DNA from: Phragmites australis
Taxonomy: Eukaryota; Streptophyta; Magnoliopsida; Poales; Poaceae
Length of the DNA stretch: 64,000 nucleotides
Assembly (NCBI RefSeq): GCF_958298935.1
Contig: NC_084942.1
Coordinates: 6,827,501 to 6,891,500, forward strand
Reading direction: 5' to 3'
The translations under genes and the position numbers were made by a program. Every line of letters begins with the position of its first letter. Positions within the stretch are counted from its first letter, which is position 1. The notes under the pieces were generated by a model. It was given only the letters and a program-made list of their open reading frames with translations. It was not told the origin of the DNA and searched no databases. Of this stretch, positions 24,201 to 36,137 are shown in pieces.

Positions 24201-25935
24201 ACACCTGGTGATCATCCGACCGCACCTCCATGTGCGTTGCCTAGTGGTCTGGCCCTTGCTGTGAACGATGGGCTCGCAGCTCCAGACTCTCCACCGATAG
24301 CACCTGCTCCTAACAGTGAGCTGGTGTCCTCAGCTTCACCTCCATCTGCTTCTACTGGTGGTGCACTGGTTCCTAACCTGACGGCTCCACGAGCTCCTCT
24401 GTCTAGTCACCCGATGCGAACACGACTCAAGGATAATATTGTCAAACCCCTTCAATGAACGGATGGCACGGTTCATGGCGAGAAGCCATGGAAATTGAGT
24501 TTCGGGCTCCTTAAGACAACCACACCTGACAGCTAGTCCCTCGCCCGCCTGGTGCAAATATTGTTAGCTCCAAATGGGTGTTCAAGTTGAAACAAAAGCC
24601 AGATGGTTCCGTGGACAAGTATAAAGCTCATCTTGTTTCTCGTGGTTTCTCACAGCATTATGGTATTGATTATCTTGAGACTTTGAGTCATGTGGTTAAT
24701 CCTGCTAGAATCCGCCTTGTTCTCTCCTTGGTAGTTTCTCGAGGCTAGCATTTGCGTTAGGTGGATGTGAGCAATGCTTTTCTTCATGGATTTTTTGATG
24801 AAGATGTCTATATGCAGTAGCCACCTGGTTTTGAGGATCCTAATCATCCTAAATTTGTTTGCAAACTTCATAAATCTATTTATGGTCTTAAACAATCTCC
24901 TCGAGCATGGCACTCTCGTCTCAGTGATAGACTTTACCAGCTTGGTTTTCAGCCTTCTACTGCAGATACATTGTTGTTTGTATTTCATCATGATGGCATC
25001 TTCATTTATATGCTCGTCTATGTTGATGATATTGTTACTGCTGGGTCCTCTCAATCAGCTATTGATCAGTTGCTAAGTAATCTTTCTAGTGTGTTTCCCA
25101 TCAAGGATCTTGGCCGGTTGACTTATTTTCTTGGTCTTGAGGCCACTTACAGTTTAGGGGGAATGTGTTTGACCCAACGTAAGTATGCTGTTGATCTTCT
25201 TCATCGAGTTCATATGGGGAATTGTAAAGCTGTGTCTAAACCTATGGCAGTCATTGACAAGCTTGCTCGGACTCTTGGTCAACCATTGAGTGATGAAGAT
25301 GCATTCAAATACAGAAGCGTGGTTGGAGGACTACATTATCTTACTATTACACAACCAAACATCTCATTTGATGTCAACAAGGTGTGTCAGTATCTCTCTA
25401 AACCCACTGATGTGCATTGGGAGGTTGTGAAGCGTATCTTACGCTACATTAAGGGCACTCTTATCATTGGACTTCATTTCTCTCGCTCTTCATCCACTCT
25501 GCTAAGTTTGTTTACTAATGCTGATTGGGCTAGCTGTTTTGATGATCATCAATCCACAGGCGGCTTTGCAGTACTTCTTGGCCCCAATCTGATATCCTAG
25601 AGCTCTCGAAAAACAACCCACATTATCTGGATCCAGTACTGCGGCAGAGTACAAAGCACTTGCAAATAGAACGACTGAAGTGACGTGGATACAATCTCTT
25701 CTATAGGAGATGCACATTTTCCAATCAAGAGCGCCTGTTTTGTGGTGCGATAATCTTGGCGCAACCTACCTAACTGCTAATCCGGTTTTTCATGCACGGA
25801 CGAAGCATATTGAGGTGATTTTCATTTTGTTAGAGAAAAGGTTGCTCTTGGTACTCTTGATGTCATGTTTGTTCTTCAGGAGATCATATAGCTGATATTT
25901 TCACTAAGCCACTTTCCAAACTTGTTTTGGAGAAA
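24201..25935 (+). pseudogene. Copia reverse transcriptase and RNase H (broken)
   Basis: The Pro/Ala/Ser-rich linker (24201-24460) leads into RT. Blocks present are SKWVFKLKQKPDG, a decayed VDVSNAFLHG, KSIYGLKQSPRAWHS and the catalytic YVDDI at about 25020. The part from 24971 to 25600 is open, including LTYFLGLE and the connection domain. RNase H follows a TAG at 25600 and carries the SSTAAEYKAL-, [11 protein letters not shown] and [13 protein letters not shown] blocks. Stops at 24748 and 24821 and frameshifts after 25600 prevent function. Confidence 0.82.
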
Positions 25936-25968
25936 TTGAAACACAATCTCAATCTGATACTCACCAGT

Positions 25969-25986
25969 TGAGATTGAGGGGGAATG
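25969..25986 (+). promoter_or_regulatory. Polypurine tract of the plus-strand copia
   Basis: GAGATTGAGGGGGAATG lies directly before the 3' LTR, which starts TGATCAACC at 25987. This is the standard priming site for second-strand synthesis. Confidence 0.75.
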
Positions 25987-26143
25987 TGATCAACCATGAT
26001 TTGATATGTATCTTTATATAGATAGCAAGAATCAATCCCAATCATATAATTGTAGGGATGGTTGCTTGCCTCGTATATCACGTTGTAACACTGCATATAT
26101 ATAAAGACACACCATCATACATGGTGATTACGGCAAATTATTT
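25987..26143 (+). repeat. 3' LTR of the plus-strand copia
   Basis: It starts TGATCAACCATG right after the polypurine tract. It ends near TTATTTTCTAA, the same sequence that closes the 5' LTR remnant at 20262. The terminal CA is not preserved, so the right edge is uncertain by a few bases. Confidence 0.7.
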
Positions 26144-26267
26144 TCTAACTAACGCCACCATTGCACTAACAGTCTTTTCATGTAGAAGTGGAACGTGTGG
26201 ACTGTGTGAAGCCAGCCTCACCCAAAATCACGTTGGCCTGCGCCTCAGCTGAGGAGCATGGTTTATA

Positions 26268-26522
26268 CTCCCTCCACTTATAAATACTTGTCGCTTTTAA
26301 TTTTTTATGGTCTTTGATATTCAACTTTAACTATTGTTTTCTATTAGAATATAGTTATAATATCTAATAAAAATATAATATTATGAAAGTATTTTTCAAA
26401 ACAAATCTACATATATGATTTTAATTTTTCTAAACTAAATATTCTGTAAGTTATTGATGATCAAAATTTTAAAAGTTTGATTGGATCTTATCAAAATCAT
26501 AAGTATTTATGACCGAAGGAAG
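26268..26522. mobile_element. Stowaway MITE (255 bp)
   Basis: The left end is CTCCCTCCACTTATAAATAC. The right end, reverse-complemented, is CTTCCTTCGGTCATAAATAC. The interior is AT-rich and non-coding. A TA target site precedes the left end and a CA, probably decayed TA, follows the right. These are the traits of Tc1/mariner-derived Stowaway MITEs. Confidence 0.88.
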
Positions 26523-26743
26523 CATGTGTTCTGCACTCGATATGTTTGATGATGGAATGGACACCTTATTACTTTCCAACAGCAACCCTCAATCTTTAGC
26601 TCTGTTGTGCTTTCGTGGACAAGTCTTCGACCTAATTATTGCTCCTCACGTTATTTCTGCATTTAGTTTCAGTACAATGGCTGTTCACTGCGACTATGAA
26701 AAAAAGAAAAGATTATTCGTTGTATTCCATTCCATGCCTGCAG

Positions 26744-28889
26744 ATGTTTGAACTCTAACAGGTTCACCGGCCCAATCCTGGCATTACTAGGCAGCCTCTC
26801 AAACCTATACTGGTTTGATCTTGGATGACAATAAGCTCACTGGAGGACTTCCTGTATTCGACGGGATAAATCCTGGGTTGGATAATCTGACAAATACAAA
26901 GCACTTGTAAGTAAATTCCCCAAAATTATATTCTTTAATATCTGAAGATTTTGCATCTCCTGGGTTGTGGTTTCATGACCATTTTGTCGCAGTCACTTCG
27001 GGATAAATCAGCTCTCAGACACCATACCGAGACATATATTCAACTCACATACGAAGCTGATACATCTGTAAGACAAACGCAATTGTCAATTCATAACTCA
27101 ACTTTTTTGTGATTCTCAGACAATGGTTCCTTTGTTTCATGTTTCCAGGCTTCTTGACAACAACTACTCTGGTAGCATTCCGTCTACTTTAGACCTCCTT
27201 AGTCAACTAGAAGTTCTGTAAGTACTTCATTGACGTAATTATCAGCGAGAAAAGGAAATGTAGAGATTAATACTAGCATGTATGTAATGCTCCTGATCAT
27301 GAATTTTTTATTGACGCAGGCATTTCGATAACAATTATCAGCTGACTGGGCCAGTTCCTAGCAACATCAATAACCTCAACAAGCTTGCAGAACTGTGAGT
27401 CTGTTATTTGTCTGTGCTTTTGGTCAGTGTTAGTTGTGCAATACTAGGGAGCTTAACCTCCTCTATTTTCTTCTTCATTTGACACTAGCCACATGGAAAA
27501 CAACCAGCTCACAGGTCCACAGCCAGATCTAACAGGAATGCTTGCACTCAGCTTTGTGTAAATGATGACCTCACTTTTTCCCTTTCTGAAGCCAGGATAT
27601 CAGTATCCATCTTCTGAATCTTTTTGCACAGGGGCATGAGCAACAACAGCTTCAATGCATCTGATGTTCCAGCCTGGTTCACCACTTTGCAATCTTTGAC
27701 CTCATTGTAAACCACTCTGCTCTCCTCCCTTGTGCTATTTCATCCATCACTTTTGTCTGAACTTTCATTGGCTGCAGATACCTTGAAAATCTGCGTGTTG
27801 CCGGGCAGCTGCCGCAAGCTCTCTTCAGTCTTCCTGCAATTCAGAACACTGTGAGTGATTATTGTATTTACAAGTTTACAACAAGTTATGCCCACTGCTA
27901 ACTGATCAAGTAAAGAAAAATGTACAACACCTACATATGAGTATATGATCAAACAATGCAGATCATATAATCCATGCTCAGTACATTCTGCCTGACGATC
28001 GCAGGAGGCTTCGGGGCAACAGTTTCAACGACACGATAAATATTGGATCAGACTTCAGTACTCATCTCCAACTAATCGATTTGCGAGACAATCGAATAAC
28101 TCAGATCACCGTTGGGGCGTCACAATACAACAACAAACTCATGTACGAACATTTTGCTATTTGTTACGACTTGAAATGCTCTGATCTGATTCACTTGTCA
28201 CACCACCTATGTTGTCGCTGACTTGTCGGAAATCCCATTTGCACTCTAAGGGAGCAATGATAAATACTGCACACCCACTGGACATTCTAATAGGACACCA
28301 CCGCCGCCATATAGTACTCCTAAGAACTGTACTGGGCTGCCACCCCCATGCCTCTCAAATCAGCTCCTGAGCCCAAGCTGCATCTGCGCTGTACCATACA
28401 GAGGCACCCTATTCTTCAGATCACCATCATTTTCTGACCTGAGCAATAGCTCATACTATAATCAACTGGAGAAAGATATGAGAGACAAATTTGTGGGGTA
28501 TAACCTCTCAATGGACTCAATTTCTATCCATGATCCATTCGTCGATGCGAACAACTTGCAAATGAGCCTGGAGGTGTTCCCAAATGGCAAGATCCAGTTT
28601 GGTGAGCAAGACAACTCTGAGATTGGGTTCATGCTGAGCAATCGGATCTATAAGCCACCCCCTGGATTCGGTCAATACTATTTCATTGGGCAGCACTACC
28701 CTTTTGCCAATGGTAAGATCATTCATTCGTTCATCCATTTATTTATTCAGAAACTGTACTTCAGACTGCACCTCCTGGTATGGTTACATATAGAAGCTCA
28801 ACATTGTTCATGTGTTTGTTACTTTTTTCATGAACATAGAGCTTCTATTACCATCCAAATCCAAATAGAAGACGAATCGCATCTCTCTT
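26744..28889 (+). pseudogene. LRR receptor kinase (subfamily VIII-1, HPCA1-like): ectodomain exons
   Basis: Exons lie at 26744-26906, 26993-27067, 27149-27217, 27320-27394, 27489-27557, 27632-27706, 27778-27850, 28005-28142 and about 28223-28712. Most encode one leucine-rich repeat each (69-75 nt) with good GT/AG borders, the pattern of LRR-VIII-1 genes. Later residues (LSPSCICAVPYRG, then MSLEVFPNGKIQF and PPGFGQYYFIGQHYPFAN) are typical of this group. The CxC pair lies where HPCA1 has its H2O2-sensing cysteines. Lesions: a +1 shift in the first exon near 26822, a shift near 28246, and no AG acceptor before 28223. The signal peptide and first LRR exons were not found upstream. The retained end stops at the copia insertion. 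Confidence 0.87.
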
Positions 28890-30307
28890 TGTTGTACAAA
28901 TTGCGATAAAATGAGCAAGGAAATAACCCCGCATATAAAATTGAGATAGCACAAAAGCACATAGCCATTGAACATGATCTTACATGAGTGTATAAACAAT
29001 TCAGAAGTAAAAGCATTCACCATCTTTAGTTAATGAACTGAACAGTAAGGTGATGTAATAAAATTGCTATCAAAAGGTTCTAAGCACCTGGCCCTAGAAA
29101 AACAAGGTTTTGCTCCCTAGCTGATCATATTACACATCAAAGATTGGGCATGTAACTAAGATCACACCTAGAATCAGAACCTGATAAATATTCTCTGAAA
29201 CTTAGCAAAGCTTCCTGGACAGGGCTACTGAATAGATTCAAAAATACAGAATAAAACAAAATCTGCAGAGACTAAAATTAAATGAGCAGCATACCAACAT
29301 ATCAAATAGAGAATAGACCATCAAATTCTACAGCTCCAACAATTGCAGTGGTACCATATCCAGGAATTCAGGTTGGTAGACAGTACACAGAGAAGCAAAT
29401 GAGTCACAGAACTCGGTATACAGAAACTAAACCTAGAGTCCCAACACACAACCCTCACAATCTGCTAGAATTAGCAAAGCAATAGAGAACTACATAGGTT
29501 TAGTCTATTATACTTAGAATACACGCCCAGTTCCAGTGAATTTCATCATCATTGAGCATTAATACACATGCAACCGTACTATTCAAGACAAAGAGGGGGT
29601 AAAAACTCATAGAGAGATTTGATGGAATGAGCTAACAATTGAGGCAAGGCATGACTCAAAGGTCGCAGTCCCATAAATCTTATTGCCCACTATTGCCGCT
29701 GGCGAGAAGTAAGATGGAGATACAAAGCCTCACCACATTACAACGGCACGTGTGGGCGAGCCTGAGCTGCGTAGCTTCGGACCAACTTCTTCTACCCACA
29801 ACCAAGTATACCGACCAAGCACGAGGTGACCTTGGGCTCAACCTCACCAAGGCAAACCGAGAAGGAACAGAGGGGAAAAAAAATGTGATTCAATCTTTTT
29901 CCACCAAGGAGAGGAGAAGGGTAGATAAAGGGGAAGCAGCTCAGACACGCATGCACAAGGCCGAGGGATTTTCACCTCCGAATCGTGTGCGCCCCCTCCA
30001 ATCGAGCGGCCCCTAGGAGAATTGGGCAGCTAGTAGCCGCACCAGCCATGCTTGCCACGCCTAGAGACCCCCATGGACGTGCGAAGGATTCGGGTACAGC
30101 CGTTTTGCCGTCGCCATCCAGCGCCTAACCCAAGTGCTCCCAACCTCATCCTCAACTGGTGCAACCCACGTTGAACCCTAGCAGCTAGCCACTACTTATG
30201 TTGGGCAACTGCGGGCCTACAAGCAAAAGAAAGAAGGCCCAACCAACTGCTATGATTTGGCCGATAAAAGAATTTTTTTCACATTAAAATATCCAAAATT
30301 TACAATA
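28890..30307 (-). repeat. 3' LTR of the copia in the kinase gene
   Basis: It matches 37138-38500 along its length, starting TGTTGTACAAATTGCGAT. It is about 55 bases longer than its partner, with indels such as an extra block near 28925-28960. Its outer edge abuts CTCTT. Its inner edge is next to TTCCCCACCA, the complement of the polypurine tract. Confidence 0.88.
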
Positions 30308-30317
30308 TTCCCCACCA
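30308..30317 (-). promoter_or_regulatory. Polypurine tract of the copia in the kinase gene
   Basis: On the minus strand TGGTGGGGAA directly precedes the 3' LTR, as expected for the plus-strand primer. Confidence 0.7.
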
Positions 30318-30639
30318 AATTTTAATGTTGGAAGTATCCGGTTTTATATATAAGATTTGAGGAGAGTGTACCTTTCGGGTTGGAACACAACACCTAGTCA
30401 TATAGACTTTAGCTCGAATAGACAGAGGAGGATTACACCTTGATCCTCTATCTTGGTGTAAGAGCTTCCATCAATATAACACTTTGTACTAGGCTACCAA
30501 GTCATTAGCTTTCGGGTTGGACATTATGGTCATGTCCGAGTATCATTATTCATGAGTATCATGTAAAAAAGTACCCTGCTTCTCCATGATTGCGACCACA
30601 CAATTATACTCATATAGGTGAATTCTCTTAGAGGTCATG

Positions 30640-32985
30640 TAGGCCGATCTCTATTGCAATTTGGTGCTGAATTCATTAAGAGCTGTTAGCTCATCCTTTC
30701 CTATAGAAGAGCAATGCAACCAATGGAATCTAGTTGCTCTTATGCACACACAGCTTATTGTCCTAGAGCATAGTTCACGAGATCTCCGATCTCCTAGGAT
30801 AGGTTACTGCCAGTTTGAACCTTATCAGTGGGTAGTAATCTCATTCCTCTTGATGCTGTCTGAATGACCTTTCTAGCCATTCCTTTTGTGAAAGGATCTG
30901 CAAGGTACCTTTCAGACTGAATATAATCCACAACGATTATACCCATCTCTAATGCATGCCTGAGCAACTTGAGTCATCATTTTATATGCTTCGAAGTCTT
31001 CATATTTTCCTTCCTACTCTTCACGTTAACCAGAACTGTTTGGTTGTCATAGTAGGTGAGAAAGGCTGGAATTGGCTTATCCAATATCGGCAAGTCAGAA
31101 AGAAGCTCTCAGATCCATTCTGCCTCTACGGCTGTTGAGTCTTGCGTCATTAGCTCAGCCTCCATCGTGGAGCAAGTAAGGATGGTCTGTTTGGAAGACC
31201 TCTAAGGCACAACTCCGCCCGCTAGAGTGAAAACATATCCACTCGTAGTCTTCATATCATCCGAGTCACTGATCCAGTTGGAATAGAGAATTCCTAGGTT
31301 CTTTGTCCCCTTCAGGTACTTTAGTACCCTCTCTAGTGCTATCCAATGATCATTTTCTAGGTTGGATATATAACAACTCAACCTGCATACTGCATACAAG
31401 ATGTCAGGCCTAGTTGCATTGGCTAAGTACATGAAGGAACCTATTACCTGTGAATATTTTAACTGATCTTTCCCATGGCCTATATTTTCTTCAACTTAGG
31501 ATTTGGATCAAAGGGTGTGGCTATAGGCTTACAATCTATCATACCAAAAATGTGTAAGCACCTTGTCCACATAATAGGGTTGACTTAAAGTTATCCCATT
31601 CTCGCCCTTTAGCAGCTTGATATTTAAAATTACATCAGCATCTCCCAAATCCTTCATATCGAAGTTCTAAGATAGGAAAGACTTAGTCTGGTTAACCATT
31701 TACATATTCGTCCCAAACAATAATATGTCATCTATATATAAACATAGAATGACATCTCGTCCCCCACCGTAACGATAGTACACGCACTTATCGACTTCAT
31801 TAACACAGAAGCCGATCGAGGTCAGTGTAGTATCAAACTTTTTATGCCACTGCTTAGGGGCATGTTTGAGACCATATAGGGATTTGATTAGGCTGCATAA
31901 TTTACCCTCTTGTCCTGTTACCACGAATCCATCTGGTTGCTGCATATAAATCTTCTCATCCAACTCTCTATTAAGGAAAGCAGTCTTGGCACCCATCTGA
32001 TGCACTAGGAGATTATGTGAAGCTGCCAGTGAGAGCATGCAGATAGTGGGTAATCTGGCAACAGGAGAATACGTATCGAAATAGTTTTCACCTTCCTTTT
32101 GTGTAAAACCCTCAGCCACCAAATGAGCCTTGTACTTTTCTATAGTACCATCGAGTCTATGCTTCCTCTTGAAGATCCATTTGAAGCCAACCAGCTTGCA
32201 GCTAATTGGAAGTTTTGCTAACTCCCAGGTTTTGTTAGTGATGATTGAATCCATCTCACTACGGACTGATTCCTTACAGTACTCTACTTCTGGAGAAGCG
32301 TATGCCTCTAAAAGGTTTTGTGGTTCATCATCCATGAAAAAAGTGACAAAGTCATTTCCCAGTGATATTTCAGTTCTTTGCCTCTTGCTCCTCCTAAGTT
32401 CTAGTTCAGGAACCATGTCACTGACACTCGGAGGAGCAGTGTCATTAACTAAAAGATCAAGGATATCAGCCTCCTTCGCTCACACAGGAAAGATGTGCTC
32501 ATAAAATGTTGCATCCCGAGACTCTATTATCGAGTTTACGGTAATGTCAAGAGACCTCAAAATGGACCACTAGGAATCTATAGGCGGTACTCTAGTGTGC
32601 GTACTCTATAAAGACACAATCGACAATCTTTGGTCCTAATTTTCTTTTGTTCAGCAAGGGAACATGTACTTTATCTAAACAACCCCAGGTGTGAAGAAAG
32701 GACAGATTTAGTTTTCTCCCCTTCCATCCTTCATAAGGGGTTTCCTCGTGGTTTCGAGGAGCGACCCTGTTTAGGACAAATTTAACTGTGAGAATAGCAT
32801 CACCCCACTATGAGTTAGCCATACCAGAACTTTGTAACAAAGCGTTAACCAAGTCACAAATCGTTCGGTTCTTTCTCTCGACCACTCCGTTAGCCTGTGG
32901 CGAGTATGGTGGTATAAACTCATGGATTATGCCACTTTCTTCACATAACTCAGAGAAATCCCTGAGAATATATTTTCAACCTCTG
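30640..32985 (-). pseudogene. Copia integrase C-terminus, RT and RNase H (broken)
   Basis: From 32985 downwards: the integrase continues from the interrupted half with KYILRDFSELCEE, a NGVVERKNRT block holding the catalytic Glu, and the GRKLNLSFLHTWG region. RT at 31700-32416 is open for 238 codons, with WIFKRKHRLDGTIEKYKAHL, FDTYSPVARL and the catalytic YIDDIL. Here the TAFLN block follows MGA instead of the usual MDV, so one catalytic Asp is Ala. Then come NATRPDILYAVCRLS and the RNase H blocks (TMEAE, YYDNQT, KHIKYN) with frameshifts down to about 30640. Confidence 0.85.
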
Positions 32986-32988
32986 TTA

Positions 32989-35355
32989 GGCCATCTCCAA
33001 CAGAAACTCTAAAAATCCACACCCTATAATACTATTACAGCATCCCCTATTTTTTTCATCTCCAACAGACACCATATTTCCTACCTTTCATTACTCTCCT
33101 CCTCCCCCCGGACCCACGTGCATACTCAGTGCACAGTGATGAGGCATGCTACAGTAGGTAGCAAATTTGTCGGCTACTACATCCCAGCCGTATTACTATA
33201 GCAGCAGTGAAGCGCCCCGGGTTATCCCCGGTGCTTAAAACCTTTATTATACCAGTCCCTGAATCAGTCGCTGGTATATAAGAGTTTTACAACAGATAAT
33301 ATCTTAGTCATACACACGAGGGGGTGGTAAGCATAAGCCACCAGCCATACAGCACTAGACAGATGTGCAATATTAGAACAGTCCACGACAGCAGAGTAAA
33401 CAGCGAAGGTAGCATGACTGCATGCCACTCCACAGGCAACTCGGGTGCGGACGCGACCAAGCCTACTCGTCGGCCTCACCGTCTGCTTCGGTGAAGTCCG
33501 GATCGTCCTCTGAAAGCAACAGCAAGGGTGAGTACAAAAGTACTCAACAAGTCCCAACCCTTGCCCTACGGCAGGGGTACGAATACATGCATATGAAGAT
33601 AACAAGAATAAGCTGTAAGGTTGTATTTTGCAGAAAGCTAAGTTTTACACATGCAGGGTTCATTTGATATAAAATAGTTCAATAATGCAATGTAACAATA
33701 TTAGTAACATTAAGGGGTTTTCCAAGTTTTATTGTTGCCGGACACCCCATCCGCAGCAACCCACGGTACCCGACCGGACCTATATTCCAAAACAGGGCAC
33801 ACCTTGCCCACACACGCACAAGGGAAAACACACACACGCACGCTAGTTGCTGTGACCGAACCGTAGTTCGTCCATGACCGTGGACACGGCTATTCGAATA
33901 GGTTTACCTCTGCAGAGTTTGTACACTTTACCCACAAGCTGAGTTTAACAATATTTCACCGTCGTGAAAGATGTGACTCAACAAAGCCATTACCCACCCC
34001 AGCATCATCACACTAACCGCCTACGGGATCTAGCCAGGGGTTTTTGACCTTAGCTAGGCCTACAACCGGGTCGCCAAGCTTGCATCGCCTGCACCTGCTC
34101 CACGGTTTCCCGCTGCACACCTGCCTACAGGCGATAGTAGACTAGCTGGTGGGATTTATGCTAAGTCCTGCCCATACAGGTCGAGTGGCTGTACTGAAAG
34201 ACTAGGTAGGATGTCACATCAACTCGGTCCTTAAGCGAACCAGGGCGAACATCTCCACATGGAGTCTGCCATATAGACAGCACTCCGCACGAAGCCTGTC
34301 ACGCGGACAGCGCCTCAACTCCCTAGGCATCCCCGAAGGAATCCTTAGTTCACCCCAGCTCTAACCCAACTCAGATGTTATCCCTACCATACCAGCATGT
34401 TTAAACCATACCACACCCACACAACACCAAGCACCACGTTTTACACCTATGAAAAACTAAACATGATTAAGGATGAAGTAACGGTACAGAGTATTATTCC
34501 TAAGCATGCTAGTACAAGGTAATCGCCTAAGTATAGGTAAAATGACTAAGACGATATCCTAGGTTTAACAAGGTTAAGCATACATGGTACAAACCGGCGC
34601 TTTGAAGGCGGTTGCAGGAGCGGGGACAGCTTGTACGCTCGCGTGCCTGGGCGTGGAGAAGAGGCACGGGGTGGTCGGGGTCAGTAGCCGACAGTGGTTG
34701 CCCGGTGAGCTCCAGCGTACGCGTGCTGGTGCTGCAGCGCTGACCAACGAAGAAGGAGGGGCGAGCGGCGACAACGGGCAATCGGAGGACGTCCGGGGGT
34801 CAACTCTTGCCGCGCGTGGCTGTCGGTCAAGCTGCGAGACGTGACGGGCATGGCAGGGGAAAGGGCAAGGGGGTATGGTGGATGTGTACCGGCGGCAGGG
34901 AGCGAGGGAGGGGAGGACGGGCGAGGACGGTGGCCGGCGTACCTTAATGGCGGCCGTACGCGGCTTGGTTCCTGCGGGAGCTGTGCGTCCGTCGCCGACA
35001 CGATGCGCGGCGACCACGCAGAGAAGGAGAAGGGGGTAAGCTAGGCAAGGGCGGCACGGCACTTGTCGGTGGCAGTAGAGGTGGGGGCTCAGCGGGGTCC
35101 ACGGCGCACGCGGGAGGAAGGGAAAGAAGGAGGCGTGCTGGAAGGGAGGAGGAAAGGGGGAAAAAGGATTTGGAGATGATTTTGCAAAGTTTTATTTGAA
35201 TGCATTTTTGAAATTTAATTGGCCAAAAATTGGGATGTTACTAGCAGAAAAGTTGATTTGGAGCATCTATTGGAGAGGGATACGGTGTGGAGGGAGAGGT
35301 ATTTTACTGTAGCAGGAAGCAAAAAGGATAGATACTACCTCTGTTGGAGTTGGCC
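32989..35355. mobile_element. Tourist-like (PIF/Harbinger) MITE, split by a gypsy solo LTR
   Basis: Inverted ends GGCCATCTCCAACAG (32989) and CTGTTGGAGTTGGCC (35341-35355) are flanked by TTA on both sides (32986-32988 and 35356-35358). Without the inserted LTR and one AGCAG the element is about 320 bp and non-coding. The 3-bp TTA duplication and short TIRs are Tourist/PIF-Harbinger traits. It sits in the copia integrase: removing it with one TTA rejoins the codons around RLRS-NRG. Confidence 0.87.
33208..35242. repeat. Gypsy-type solo LTR (2035 bp) with AGCAG TSD
   Basis: It starts TGAAGCGCCCCGGGTTAT and ends TTGGGATGTTACT, resembling grass Tekay/Del-type LTRs that begin TGTGACGCCCCGG and end TGTTACA. 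The exact 5-bp duplication AGCAG flanks it (33203-33207 and 35243-35247). No gag or pol is present. The 3' third (34590-35160) is GC-rich and gives several long but domain-free reading frames on both strands, which I do not count as genes. Confidence 0.88.
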
Positions 35356-35358
35356 TTA

Positions 35359-36130
35359 GACCTCAATCTCTTTATTGTCTTCTCCAGCTGGTTTTCCACC
35401 TTGGCCTTATAGATCTTAAAGTATTCTAATGCTTCATCTTTTGTTCTAAGCAAATATATATAGCAAAACCTAGTAGCATCATCTATAAGAGTATAGAAGT
35501 ATATTTTGCCACCCTTAGTCAATATTCCATTCATCTCACAAAGATCAGAATCGACTAGCTCAAGTGGCTTAGTGCTTCTCCCCTCAACTGAGTGAAACAG
35601 TTTGCGGGGCTACTTAGCTGGCACACACACCTTACACTTGTGGCTCTTGTTATAATTATATGAGGGAATCATATCCATATTGCTCGAATGCATAATTACT
35701 TTATTATTAGCATGAAAAAGATAAGAATACCATATATCAATGTTCTTATTAGAATATGAAGAATAGAAAATGTTTGCAGAACTATCCAGAGTAGAAATGC
35801 GGAACATGCCTCCGCAATCATAGCCTTTTTCTACAAACGACTCACACCTGGTCAACATTACATTATTTGACTCGAAGACTAATTTTATTCCTTGTCGGCA
35901 TAACATTGATCCACTGAGTAGATTACAAGTCATGGCAGGCACAAGCAGTACGTCCTTGAGGACAAGAGTCTTGCCGGAAGTCAACTTCAGGCTCACTTGT
36001 CCTACTCCACGTATTGTTGCAGAAACCTTATTCACCATCAGTACAGATCCAGCATATGCGCTCTGTAGGGAAGTAAAACACGTATGATCAGTACAAATAT
36101 GCCTTGTAGCACCTGTATCAACCCACCAAC
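35359..36130 (-). pseudogene. Copia protease and N-terminal half of integrase
   Basis: Read from 36130: protease WWVDTGATRHICTD follows the gag stop. The frame from 36038 is open for 142 codons, with LKDVLLVPAMTCNLLS and the CKVCVPAK end of the pre-integrase zinc region. A frameshift follows. The integrase core then starts with FYTLIDDATRFCYIYLLRTKDEA, holding the first Asp, and breaks off at KRLRS where the MITE inserted. Its other half is at 32985 and below. Confidence 0.83.
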
Positions 36131-36137
36131 TTACTGG

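Larger units (their letters stand above)
20213..26143 (+). mobile_element. Plus-strand copia element with short LTRs, 5' LTR truncated
   Basis: The last about 50 bases of the 5' LTR (20213-20262) match the end of the 3' LTR (25987-26143): AAGACACAC, CATACATGGTGATTA and AAATTATTTTCTAA. In between lie gag, protease, integrase, RT and RNase H in copia order, and a polypurine tract precedes the 3' LTR. The element is interrupted by a 1306-bp solo LTR. An LTR of only about 157 bp is short for a plant copia but within the known range (Tos17 has 138 bp). Confidence 0.82.

Noticed and set aside
34527..35062. Several overlapping long frames on both strands (up to 162 codons)
   Set aside because: They lie in the GC-rich part of the gypsy solo LTR, occur in both orientations and have no domain.
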